Below, piece after piece: positions 55,260-64,000 of a stretch of DNA of 64,000 bases. The stretch lies in contig JAWHQI010000278.1 of NCBI GenBank assembly GCA_033032865.1, positions 1,146,001-1,210,000 of the forward strand, read 5' to 3'. The notes under the pieces are model-generated. The model did not search any database. It was not told where the DNA came from and worked only from the letters and a program-made list of their open reading frames with translations. The first letter of the stretch is position 1. Each line of letters starts with the position of its first letter. Made by a program: the position numbers and the translations under genes. This DNA comes from Dactylorhiza incarnata (lineage: Eukaryota > Streptophyta > Magnoliopsida > Asparagales > Orchidaceae).

Positions 55260-56473
55260 GAATATTTAAATGCAAATGACATGTTTCAAGATTTAAGAGA
55301 AGAATCTCTTCATGTCGTCTCCGCTCCAGGTATTCGGGATGCCTTTGTCGTCATAGGTCAGCAACCAATAAGCTCCATTCTTCAGTGCTTCTTTGACAAT
55401 GAAAGGTCCCACTCAGTTGGGATTGAGTTTCCCAACCGAGACTATTCTTCCCGCCGCATCCACCTTTTTCATTACAAGATCTCTGACGACGAACTGTTTT
55501 ATTTTGATGCTCTTGTCAAAGTGCTTGACCATCCTCCATTTTAGAGAACCCTTGGGCTCATTACTTTGAACTCTACCGGGATGAGTGCCTCGGAACAATG
55601 TGAGAGTTTAAAGTGTGTTTCCCCTGTAGCGGAGGTAGGAGTGGTCCGGAAAGCCCAAAGTACGGAGGGGAGTTGCTCAACCCAATTGCCTCTGACGTTT
55701 TCTATCTTCTTTTTCAAGAGGTTCACGATCAACTTGTTCGCTGCTTCGACTTGTTTGTTACTCCTGGATGATGAACCAAGGAATATCGAAGCTCGATTTT
55801 GATCTGCTGGCAAAAGTTCTTTAACTCATCGTTGGAAAATTTGGGACCGTTGTCAGTGACGATTGTCATCAGAATTCCATGTCAACCAATGATCTCCCCC
55901 CCAGATGAAGTTCTTCACTATCTGAGTCGTAGTTTTTGCTAACGTTTTTCTCAATCCACTTGCTGAAGTAGTCGATCATCACTGGGATGTACTTCCTCTG
56001 CCCACTTGCCATTGGAAAGGGTCCGAGGAGATCCATTCCCCAGACTACAAACGACCAGGGAGTGAAAATCAAACGTAGTTATTGAGCAGGCTTCAGTTGT
56101 AAAAGAGCAAACTTCTGACATTGAAGGCACTTCCTGACATATTTGCAACTTTTGTAATCTTTGGCAAGAAGTAATCTTGTCTAAGAATCCTTTTCTACAG
56201 ACCACGTCCAGCCGAGTGACTCCCACATTCTCTAGAATGAATCTCTTTCAATATGATGAGTATTTCTTTCTCCGTGATGCACCTTGCCAGTGGTGGGAGG
56301 AACGGTCTCCGGTATAAGGTTTCCGAGAGAAGAAAATAATGCGTTTCCTTAAATCTGAATCTTCGCTTGTTTGTGACACTTAAATGATACTCTTCGGTGG
56401 ACAGGAAGTGGATAAACGAGTTTATCCATGATGAGCGGTGATCGATGTCCATGACCTCTCCCTCTTCAATCAC
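55260..56473 (-). pseudogene. Integrase of element D
   Basis: The - strand has a zinc-domain remnant (HSRECGSHSAGRGL then a degraded Cys pair). The core follows with FVVWGMDLLGPFPMASGQ and IPVMIDYFSKWIE at about 56050-55960. A later segment has SNKQVEAANKLIVNLLKK (catalytic Glu region), NWVEQLPSVLWAFRTT and ALIPVEF at about 55780-55570. The C-terminal part ends near 55260. At least three frame breaks and several stops are present. The motif wording is typical of Tat-lineage integrases. Confidence 0.7.
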
Positions 56474-57080
56474 CAGATGGAAAAGTTCTATAAGGGTTCC
56501 TCCTGATAGGAGTCCATATTTTGCTATCTGTTAACCTCTGTTTCTCTACCCGGGGTATATACTGAATGTCAAAGGTTCTGAAGTTTCCAATGCCTTTCTT
56601 CACCACCACCAAATACTTTTTCAAAACTAAATCTCGCGTCTCAATGGTACCTTTCACTTGGGAAGCCATTACCAGAGAATCCGTTCGTACTTTAATATCT
56701 TATATGCCTAGCTCCTTTGCCGGTCTCAACCCTGCGATGAGTGCTTTGTATTCTGCTTGGTTCTTCGTGGTAGAAAAGTGTAACTTAACGGCATGTTCAA
56801 TCCGAACGCCATTTGGGTTGATCATGATGAGTCCGGCTCCAGAAGAGTTTTTACCTGATGCTTTGTCTACGTGCATCATCCAGGCCAGAGGGGTTGAAAA
56901 CTCCCTTATCATATTCTTCTATTTGGCAAAGTCTATCATAAAGTCTGCGAGGACCTGGGCCTTGATCGTCATCCTTGAATTATATGAGATATCGAACTCT
57001 CTGAATTCAATTGCTCATTTGGTCAATCTCCCCGAGTGCTCGGGTTTCTCTAGAATGTTTTTCAGAGGATGATATGTTAC
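56474..57080 (-). pseudogene. RNase H of element D
   Basis: The - strand has the DASGK-like start (VDKASGKNSSGAGLIM), AVKLHFSTTKNQAEYKALI and, after a break, VRTDSLVMASQVKGTIETRD and LVVVKKGIGNFRTFDIQYIPR. These match the second RNase H-type domain of Tat elements. Frameshifts divide it into three pieces. Confidence 0.65.
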
Positions 57081-58220
57081 CACCGATATTGGATGGCCTT
57101 GGAAGTAGGGACGAAATCTTCATCCTGAAATGATTAGGGTTAGTTTCTCTAAAATTGTGTATCGCGTCTCAACATCTTTCAATACCCTGCTGACGTAATG
57201 TATCAAAAACTGTTTCTTCCCTTCTTGTACCAATACAAAGCTGACGGCTTCGGATCCCACTTTAAATACAGTAAGAGGTTCTCTCCTTCCCAGGGACTTT
57301 GGAGAAGAGGAATTGATATTAGTTGCTTCTTAAGTTCTTCAAAGGCTTGATTACATTCCTTGGTTCATTGGAATCTGGAAGCCCTATGTAAGGTCTTGAA
57401 GAAAGGTGCACACTTGTCCCGGATCGAGAGATGAAACGACTCAATCCGGCTATCTCCCTGCTAATTGTTGGACTTCTTTTGGGGTCCGAGGAGGTAATAT
57501 GCTTAAGATCGCCTTGACCTCATCTAGATTAGGTTCAAGACAGTTTGGGGTTAAGAGATGACTAAATAATTTTCCCTTGCCCCGAAGATACATTTTGCGA
57601 GATTGAGCTTCATTTTAAATTTTCTCAAGGTTGAGAATGTCTCCTCAAGGTCATGGATGTGTTCCCTAAACTCACGACTCTTGATAAGAAGATCGTCCAC
57701 GTATACTTTCAAGTTACGTCCTTTTTAGTTTTTAAAAACATGATCCATCACGTGTTGATATGTGACACCAGCGTTCTTAAGCTCAAAAGAAATAACCCGG
57801 TAACAATAACATCCTTCATTGGTGATGAATGACGTATGCAGGATGTCGGGAGCATGCATTCGGATTTGATGGTACCCTGAGAATGCGTCTAAGAAACTCA
57901 TGACAGAAAACCCTACACAAAGTCAACTAGGGAATTTATCGAGGCAAAGGGTAACAATCCTTACATCATGCTTTATTTAACTTTGTAAAGTCTACACACA
58001 CATGCAATTTATCGTTGTATTTTTTAACGATTACAACATTCGAGACCCATTCAGGGCACTGAATCTCCCTGATGAAGTTGGTCTTGAGAAGCTTTGAGAC
58101 CTCCTCCGGAATATGTCTTGCCAAAGTTACTACCACCGCTTGCTTCTTTTGCTTAATAGGCCTGAAGTGAGATCAATGTTGAGACGGTAGCAAGCGACAT
58201 CTAGGTCTACCCCAGGTATG
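57081..58220 (-). pseudogene. Reverse transcriptase of element D
   Basis: Readable blocks on the - strand are FIREIQCPEWVSNVVIVKK, VCVDFTKLNKA and CYPLPR (about 58090-57970). The catalytic YVDD at 57703-57692 sits within VYVDDLLIKSREFREHI. A gene without frame breaks would span this interval, but stops and shifts occur every 50-150 bp. The catalytic tetrapeptide itself is intact. Confidence 0.65.
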
Positions 58221-58538
58221 TCAGTAGCTGACTAAGCGAAGATGTCCAATTTGGTGTGGAGACAAGTGATCAGAGCGTTGATTGATAAAGTTCTTTCTCC
58301 GTCTCCCCCCATCTACGTAGATTTTATGGATAGCTTGAGCGGCTTCTAGATGAGCGTCGTCTCTTGAATCCTTCTCCGCGCGAAGTTCCTCCCTGGCGTG
58401 TTCTTCTGGGGCAAATTGGCAACATTCTCTTGCTTCTTCCAATTTCGTGATGAAAGGACAGGTTTCGATCATATTGACCGAGTTAAAATAACATTTTTGA
58501 GTAACGCGGGGGTCAATCCGGACCCTGAACTACTATCC

Positions 58539-58868
58539 TCAAATGCTGAACTTCACCACCTGGTTGAATGTCGACACAATGGCCTGGTATTCATTGAGTA
58601 ATGGCCGACTGAAGATGACATTGTAGCTGCTCGGAGCGTCAACCACAACGAATGTTACTTGACGGGTCACTCCGCACATGGTGACGGAGAGGTGACGCTT
58701 CGTTATATTTCTTCTCTCCCTGACGAACCCGTAAATAGGTCCATTGGCAGCTTGAAGCTTCCTTCCCACGTTCATTGCCCCGAATGCGAGTTTAAAAATG
58801 ACATTCACGTAACTACCGGTGTCGATTAGGATCCTTGACACCGAATAGTTATCTAGGACCGCCTTCAC
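58539..58868 (-). pseudogene. Aspartic protease of element D
   Basis: A 109-residue open frame has YSVSRILIDTGSYVNVIF with the DTG triad intact, LSVTMCGVTRQVTFVVVDAP and SSYNVIFSRPLLNEYQAIVS. It is clearly homologous to the protease of element A at 905-1200. It is the best-preserved domain of element D. Confidence 0.8.
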
Positions 58869-58879
58869 GACTACAACCT

Positions 58880-60413
58880 CATTGAAAGGGTTGACAGTCC
58901 TTGGAAGGTCGTCTTCGTTGAAGTTGACTTCGCCTCTCAGGGGAGAGGTTTGGGAAGTAGAGGCGACTTTCTGCTGGCAACGCTCTTCAAGCTTGCTTTC
59001 TTGGAGGATTCCAGGCCAGCTCCTCCATGAATGTAGTTAATATGGCCAAGGAGGCCTGTCATCCACGCATTCATGGACGCAATTAATACTCTCGAGGGAG
59101 ACGATGTCTTCTTATTCCACACACTCCCATTACTATTGGAGGTGTACTGCTACTTCTTTTCCCTTGACGGAGACGGGCTTCTCGTTTGGTTTGGGGAGCA
59201 ACGTACTCCTGAAGCTTTCATGCTTTGAGCATTTTCTCCACCAGATCGCGGAGATCTCTGCAACTCTCTGTGTCGTGCCCGACGTCTTTGTGGAACTCAT
59301 AGTAGAGTTCCCTAGTTCTGTTCCCGTACTCAGCTTTCAAGGGAGGAGATCTCTTGAATCCCGACTGCTTCTGTAGGATCTGGACAACCTCTTCCACGGG
59401 AAGGATCATATATGCATATTCCTCCTATGAATCGTCGTATCGATTCCCCTGCGGAGGATCATAATCCTTCATCTAGAATGGTCGCGATGATGTGGACGGG
59501 AAGGTTTGTTCAGATGGTGCGGGCCTGTTCCGTAGAGGAGAACGTGGCCGGAGTGGTCTCATCTGCTAGAAATGTCATGGTGGATGCGGTTGTTGCGGGT
59601 GGAAGATCTTCCCATGTTGCAGTGGAGGTGGAAAGAACTCAGGTCGATGTCTCTGGGCACGATGGGGTGCAATAGGAGGTTGGGCAAGAGAATCCCCCCC
59701 CCCCCCCCTTTATCTCTGGATCAACTGGGCGAGGGAAGAGACGAAGCCAGGATTGGCCCTATCACCATCAATGAAATGGTCATCCATGTTGATCAAGTCC
59801 CCGTAGGAACTTGGCGGCCTTCAACTGTCCTCGAATTTGAAGAGCCCTTCTTGAAATCCGCAGACTAGGGTTATCTGGTACATCGACGTGTCAACATCGT
59901 GGATTCCCAGTATTTCTTCCTGGAACCTGTTGATGTAATGCTCGAGTGTCTCGGACATCCCCTGTTTGATTTGGAAAAGTGTCTTGGGGCCACTCTTCTG
60001 CTTATTGGAGGTAGCAAACCTATGAAGGAGTTCCTTCCTGAACTCCTTAAATGAGTTTATGGACCAAGACGGTAGTTAGTGGAACCAGTCTTAGGCCTTC
60101 CCCTCTGGGATCATGGATAGCAACTTGCAGCAGATGCCATCGGTGAGGTCCCGGATGGAGATTGCAGACTCAAAATCCTGCAGGTGATTGATGAGATCTT
60201 CTCTTCCAGTGAAACGAGGAGATGAGGTTCCCTGAACCCAACTGGGACTGGTTCCCATCTGATCATATCTGAGAAAGGGGAGGGGTCTTCTTCCTTAGGG
60301 TGTCGGCGAATACATCGAAGTTGAGTACTCGCGCGGGGATGATATTCACCGTCGCCCGGAAATGTTCTCGCTTCTCGTTGGCGAGGTCTCCATCTTTGGT
60401 CCTTATTCGCCAC
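58880..60413 (-). pseudogene. gag of element D
   Basis: The - strand carries the Retrotrans_gag core (DWFH then LPSWSINSFKEFRK, RFATSNKQ, FQEEILGIHDVD, about 60100-59920). The Cys/His tail (VVQILQKQSGFKRSPPL, YYEFHKDVGHDTESCRDLRD) is at 59409-59218. A linker leads to protease. Several stops and shifts are present. A 15-C run lies at 59694-59708. The 5' end abuts a LINE fragment. Confidence 0.65.
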
Positions 60414-60420
60414 TCCTGTT

Positions 60421-60720
60421 GAGAAGATGCGAGCAACTTATTTAAGATGGTTCAGACATGTACATAGGAAACCATTAGAGGCACCTGTTAGGTGTTGTGA
60501 GAATTTGGTCACTAGACATGTTAAATGGGGGAGGGGTAGACCAAAAAAGACTTGGAATGAAACTATAGACATGTTAAATGGGGGAGGGGTAGACCAAAAA
60601 AGACTTGGAATGAAACTATAAGGAAAGACATGATGTACTTAGGCATTAGTGTGACTATGATTAAAGATAGGGCGCAATGGCGACATAGGATCCATATAGC
60701 CGACACCACTATGGTGGGAT
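60421..60720 (+). pseudogene. LINE (non-LTR) reverse transcriptase C-terminal fragment
   Basis: The frame starts ATYLRWFRHVHRKPLEAPVR and has WGRGRPKKTWNET, the conserved C-terminal block of plant LINE ORF2. A 53-bp tandem duplication (60515-60567, 60568-60620) shifts the frame. The rest reads DRAQWRHRIHIADTT. The 5' part of the LINE is absent. Confidence 0.75.
60515..60620. repeat. 53-bp tandem duplication in LINE fragment
   Basis: GACATGTTAAATGGGGGAGG through AATGAAACTATA occurs twice with no visible difference, implying recent duplication or an assembly artefact. Confidence 0.9.
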
Positions 60721-60795
60721 AAAGGCTTGAGTGTTGCTGTATATCTTTTGCTCAAAAGATATACCAAAATAATTATATAAAATACACTCATTAGA

Positions 60796-61660
60796 CACTG
60801 GAGATTGCCTCTCTTAAGTCACAATTGTTCATGAAATTTGAGGTCAAAGATCTAGGGAAGCTGAGGTATTTTCTTGGGATTGAAGTTACTTGATCCACTA
60901 AGTGTCTTTATTTCTTAGTAGAAATACATTCTAGATCTTTTGAAGGAAACATGGATGGTTGGTTGGGCTTCATTGAACACTTTTATTAAGGAAAATCACA
61001 AGATCAGTGATTACAAAGATGGTGATATGATTGATGTGTCAAGCTATCAGAGACTAGTTGGAAGACTTTATATTTGTTACACACACGTCCTGATATTGAA
61101 TACGCTTTGAGCATTTTGAGCAGACATATGCATGCTCCAAGGGTCTGTCACCAAGAGATGACCCATCGTGTTCTTAGATTCCTTAAGAAGTATCAGGGTC
61201 GAGGACTATTATTCACCAAGAACAATCATTTAAAAACTGAAGTCTTTACTGATACTGATTGGGCAGAAAGTCAGGATGATAGAAAATCCACCATTGCCTA
61301 TTGTACCTTTGTTAGAGGTAACTTGGTGATTTGGAGGAATAAGAAGCAAAATGTAGTAGACAGATCTAATGCGGAGGCAGAATACCATGCTATGTCCTAA
61401 AGCCGTTGTGAAAGATTATGATTGATATCTATTATACAGGATCTTGTGATCCTGAACTCAAACATTTCTCATTATACTGTGATAACAAGGTTGTTATCAA
61501 CATAGCTCACTACCTAGATCAACATGATTGGACCAAAGATGTTGAAGTTGAGAGACATTTCATCAAAGCTCACCTGGACAAAGGAATGTTGCTACTCCCT
61601 TTGGTCATTCCAAAGACCAGTTGGTGGACGTCTTCACCAAGGCTTAGATAATAATGCATT
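60796..61660 (+). pseudogene. Ty1/copia reverse transcriptase end and RNase H
   Basis: Blocks in order are FEVKDLGKLRYFLGIEV, VSSYQRLVGRLYI, YTRPDIEYALSILSRHMHAP, FTDTDWAESQDDRKSTIAYC, LVIWRNKKQNVVDRSNAEAEYHAM and YCDNKVVINIAH. This is the 3' end of copia pol. Stops and frameshifts occur (about 60892, 61050, 61400). A weak purine tract, TTGAGGAGAGTTGAAG, lies at about 61710. Confidence 0.8.
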
Positions 61661-62229
61661 TACTAATGATATATTCAAGTTGAGGGTGATAGACATTTTT
61701 CGTTTGACTTGAGGAGAGTTGAAGTGAATATGAAGTCGCATATTATTAGACGTAATATTAACGACAATGTAATGAGGTAGATACTAGTCATGACAGTTTT
61801 TGTAATTCCCGTCTCCCATGCCATGTATATGCATGGGTTAGGAGTTTTGGCAAATCAATCTCAGATTTCATTTTTCTTTCCACTGTATCTTCTTTAATTT
61901 TTCTAATTATTATTGAAATTGTTGGAAAAACGAAGAAATGAAATATTGTAAAACATGTGAAGTAAATGTAGAATGAATAATAAAGTGAATAACAATTGAA
62001 AAATAAAATAGAAAAGAAACCTCTCAAACCTCTCGGAGATGGAAGGGACTATCTCCGCTGTACACTCTGCGTGATTGTGACCGGAGTACCATAATCACCG
62101 GCTAAATACCCTGCAAGAACAGTTGCGCCTATAACATTGTACACAGAACTTTTGCCACGGTCGTACTGCCGCCTCTGGCCGGATACTGTGCAACACTCAT
62201 CTATTCCTACGGGCTAGAGTACTGTCGTC
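61661..62229. other. No gene recognised
   Basis: This follows copia pol and may include the start of a copia LTR near 61715, but no partner LTR was found. AT-rich to 62030, then more balanced composition. Confidence 0.3.
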
Positions 62230-62600
62230 GCCAATCGGATCTGTTCGTGCATGGGAGAAAATCGTGCCCGTTTCGCTAATGTGTTATTAGATTGTGGAAT
62301 TAACTTTACTGATGCAAAATATAGATTAACTCAACTTAGTGGATACAGTTCTGATAACCTGGAATGAAAAAAGATGTTGGTTCGTGGATATATTTCTGCT
62401 GGAATTTCTAAAGACTGTTTCGCACCATGGAATTATTGTGGCGCTGCTGTTTGGAGCCTTGCTGTTCTGTGTTCGCCGAATAAAGGAAAAACTAAATCCT
62501 TAAAAAACTGGCCGATCGGGACCGCGGGAGGGGGACTGATGCCGAGTTCCACTGTCATGGCGGTGGCTAACCGCATGGCAAACAAATCCTTAGAATGAAT
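62230..62600 (+). other. Coding-like stretch, possible host-gene exon
   Basis: Two overlapping + frames look coding-like. One, ending at TAA about 62503, encodes a hydrophobic segment HHGIIVALLFGALLFC followed by RRIKEK, like a membrane helix and basic flank. The other runs from 62374 to 62598. I do not recognise a family. The pieces may be exons or remnants. Confidence 0.25.
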
Positions 62601-62669
62601 GAAGCACAGTATTATGGAGTTTTGTGGGTTACTGATTCCCTTTTTTTTGTTCTAATTAACTTGAACAGG

Positions 62670-62853
62670 TAATTGACATGCTTGTTTTTAAAGGAATAGA
62701 AGAGCTGACTAACATTGTCGATCACGCAAAGCAGCGTCACCATGTCATCGGACAGTATGTTTTAGGCCGGGAAGGGCTTGTCAAAGATTTGGGCTTAAAA
62801 GACCAGGGCGCTTCTCATTTCCTCAAGCGTTTCTATGAGACCAACTATTTCTA
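62670..62853 (+). CDS. Possible terminal exon of an unidentified host gene
   Basis: After a T-rich tract and TTGAACAG, a good splice acceptor at about 62669, an uninterrupted frame of 60 codons runs to TAA at 62851-62853. It contains VFKGIEELTNIVDHAKQRHH, VIGQYVLGREGLVKD and SHFLKRFYETNYF. Composition and lack of stops look like conserved protein sequence rather than transposon. I do not recognise the family. No upstream exon could be joined with confidence, so it could also be a pseudogene fragment. Confidence 0.4.
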
Positions 62854-63457
62854 ATTTGGAACTCAGCAAATAATTTCAGCTCTATCCCAGTTCTTACTTT
62901 TCCATGTTTTTTGAGGGCTTGAGCACATTTTTCTTCTATGATTTCTCGGTCTGAATTTGTTTTGCAGAAAAAACTGCTTTTTTTTTGCTTGTTTGTATAT
63001 TTCATAACTTGATGGAATGGCATGAGAGTTTTCTGCTGTTTGCATTGCTTCAAGACTTGATATTTAATGTTTTCCTAGGCTCTATTTACCCGTAGAATAC
63101 TGTTATGAACCGCGACTCTGGGCGCCGTTTGAAATGACCTGAAAACGAAGTTCTGGATGAGAGATTTTTCCGTATGTATGCGCACCTGCCCGAGGTGCGC
63201 GAGCAGATCTGTCCGTTGGATGGCGAAATCGTACGGTCGTAATTCAATCGTATTGCTTAAATAAAATAGTATTATAACTGTATTACATCTGCACCGTTGA
63301 TCGCGAGATCGAACGGTCGCGCACGAAATCGCGTACACGTACAGAAAAGTTAGTCTTGAAGGTAAAGCGTGGAATGAGGCAAATGAGGAGAGTTTTCGGA
63401 TTTATGAATGTAGTTATGAGAAAGACCGGTAGTATTTGGGTAGGTATAATAAAAAAA
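62854..63457. other. 3' flank of the putative exon; no gene seen
   Basis: The first 220 bp are T-rich like a plant 3' untranslated region. At 63215-63340, GATCG/CGGTCG words recur (AATCGTACGGTCGTAATT, GAGATCGAACGGTCGCGC) in an otherwise unrecognised sequence. Confidence 0.3.
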
Positions 63458-63868
63458 GACGGATGTTATGTGCAAACTGGTTTTGGCTACGTGCAAATCA
63501 TCAAAACTCGTGTTTTTTGAAAATACGCCTTATATGTGCATTTTTAGGAAATATGTTCAGCATCAAAGTTGTAAATCTCATCGAGATCTACAATTTTCGT
63601 GTTGAACATTTTGCCTAAAAATGCACCTATAAGGCGTATTTTCAAAATGCGCGAGATATATGTGAAATGTTTCACGCCTTTTGAAAATACGCCTTATAGG
63701 TGCATTTTTAGGCAAAATGTGCAACACGAAAGTTGTAGATCTCGGCGAGATCTACAACTTTGATGCCGAACACTTTTCCTAAAAATGCATATATAAGGCG
63801 TATTTTCAAAAAGCGTGAGTTTTGATGGTTTGCACGTAGTCAAAACCGGTTTGTACATAACATCCGTC
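63458..63868. mobile_element. Fold-back element, palindrome of palindromes
   Basis: The outer arms start GACGGATGTTATGTGCAAAC and end with the near-complement GTTTGTACATAACATCCGTC. Inside, the module GAAAATACGCCTTATAGGTG occurs four times, alternately direct and inverted (63519, inverted to 63643, 63683, inverted to 63807). Each half folds on itself and the two halves also fold on each other. Flanks T+A7 and T+A6 suggest a short target duplication. It encodes nothing. Confidence 0.8.
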
Positions 63869-64000
63869 TAAAAAATGACGTTTTAGTTAAATCGTTATCA
63901 TAGTCATGCAGACGTGGATAAGCTTACCCAAGAAAGTAAAATTTAGGCTGCTTAAATGTGACAATTGTACTAAATTGAGTCTTAAATTTGTAGCATTAGT
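63869..64000. other. No feature seen
   Basis: Short AT-rich end of the window. Confidence 0.3.

Larger units (their letters stand above)
33635..60420 (-). mobile_element. Element D: Tat-like Ty3/gypsy with pol and antisense cassette, heavily nested
   Basis: On the - strand the order is gag (60413-58880), protease, reverse transcriptase, RNase H, integrase (to about 55260), spacer, then antisense aORF2 and aORF1 and a 3' LTR (34161-33635). It is interrupted by element E (38333-44961), a MITE (46161-46610) and a Helitron-like insertion carrying element F (46651-54400). The aORF2 frame is continuous across E. The 5' LTR is missing, since the gag start abuts a LINE fragment at 60421. Many frameshifts and stops show it is old. 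Confidence 0.7.

Noticed and set aside
55062..55544. 160-codon + strand open frame
   Set aside because: It lies antisense to the integrase C-terminal part of element D, whose - strand reading matches the family.

Overview
This window looks like a transposon-dense, probably heterochromatic, stretch of a flowering-plant nuclear genome. Nearly every recognisable feature belongs to a plant mobile-element family: Ty3/gypsy Tat-like, Athila-like, Tekay-like and Reina-like elements, a Ty1/copia scrap, a plant LINE scrap, Au-type SINEs, hAT-like and PIF/Harbinger-like MITEs and a Helitron-like insertion. No complete host gene was found. The species cannot be named from what is visible. Family names rest on domain motifs read by eye, not on database searches.

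Layout. Bases 1-24970 are a nest. Element A (Tat-like, + strand) has its 5' end outside the window and its 3' LTR at 24428-~24970. It is split by element B (Tat-like, - strand, 6113-23367, target duplication CTCGG). B is split by element C (Tekay-like chromovirus, + strand, 12994-21955, target duplication CCTTC). Smaller insertions sit in A and B. Bases 24971-27136 hold little beyond an Au-type SINE with a perfect 20-bp target duplication. Bases 27137-33400 are an Athila-like remnant (- strand) with two LTR copies and two paralogous segments, one carrying a SINE and the other a Harbinger MITE. Bases ~33635-60420 are a third Tat-like element, D (- strand). D is interrupted by a non-autonomous large-LTR element E (38333-44961, target duplication CAACT), a MITE (46161-46610) and a Helitron-like insertion (46651-54400). 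The Helitron in turn carries a Reina-like element F (47923-53388, target duplication AGAGA). Bases 60421-64000 hold LINE and copia scraps, a possible host-gene terminal exon (62670-62853) and a palindrome-of-palindromes fold-back element (63458-63868).

Most interesting signal. The three Tat-like elements A, B and D share a two-gene cassette on the strand opposite to gag-pol, between the pol region (or where it should be) and the 3' LTR. The first gene (aORF1) encodes a Lys/Glu-rich, probably coiled-coil protein. The second (aORF2) encodes a protein with a PF04195-like (Transposase_28, 'putative gypsy type transposon') domain and an acidic, Ser-rich C-terminus. Each gene has its own TATA-like box, and several canonical GT-AG introns can be proposed. 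A and B have lost pol yet keep the cassette. Antisense ORFs are known in Tat-lineage elements (for example maize Grande gene23). The paired, intron-bearing, individually promoted form seen in three diverged copies is the part worth following up. All copies in the window are decayed.
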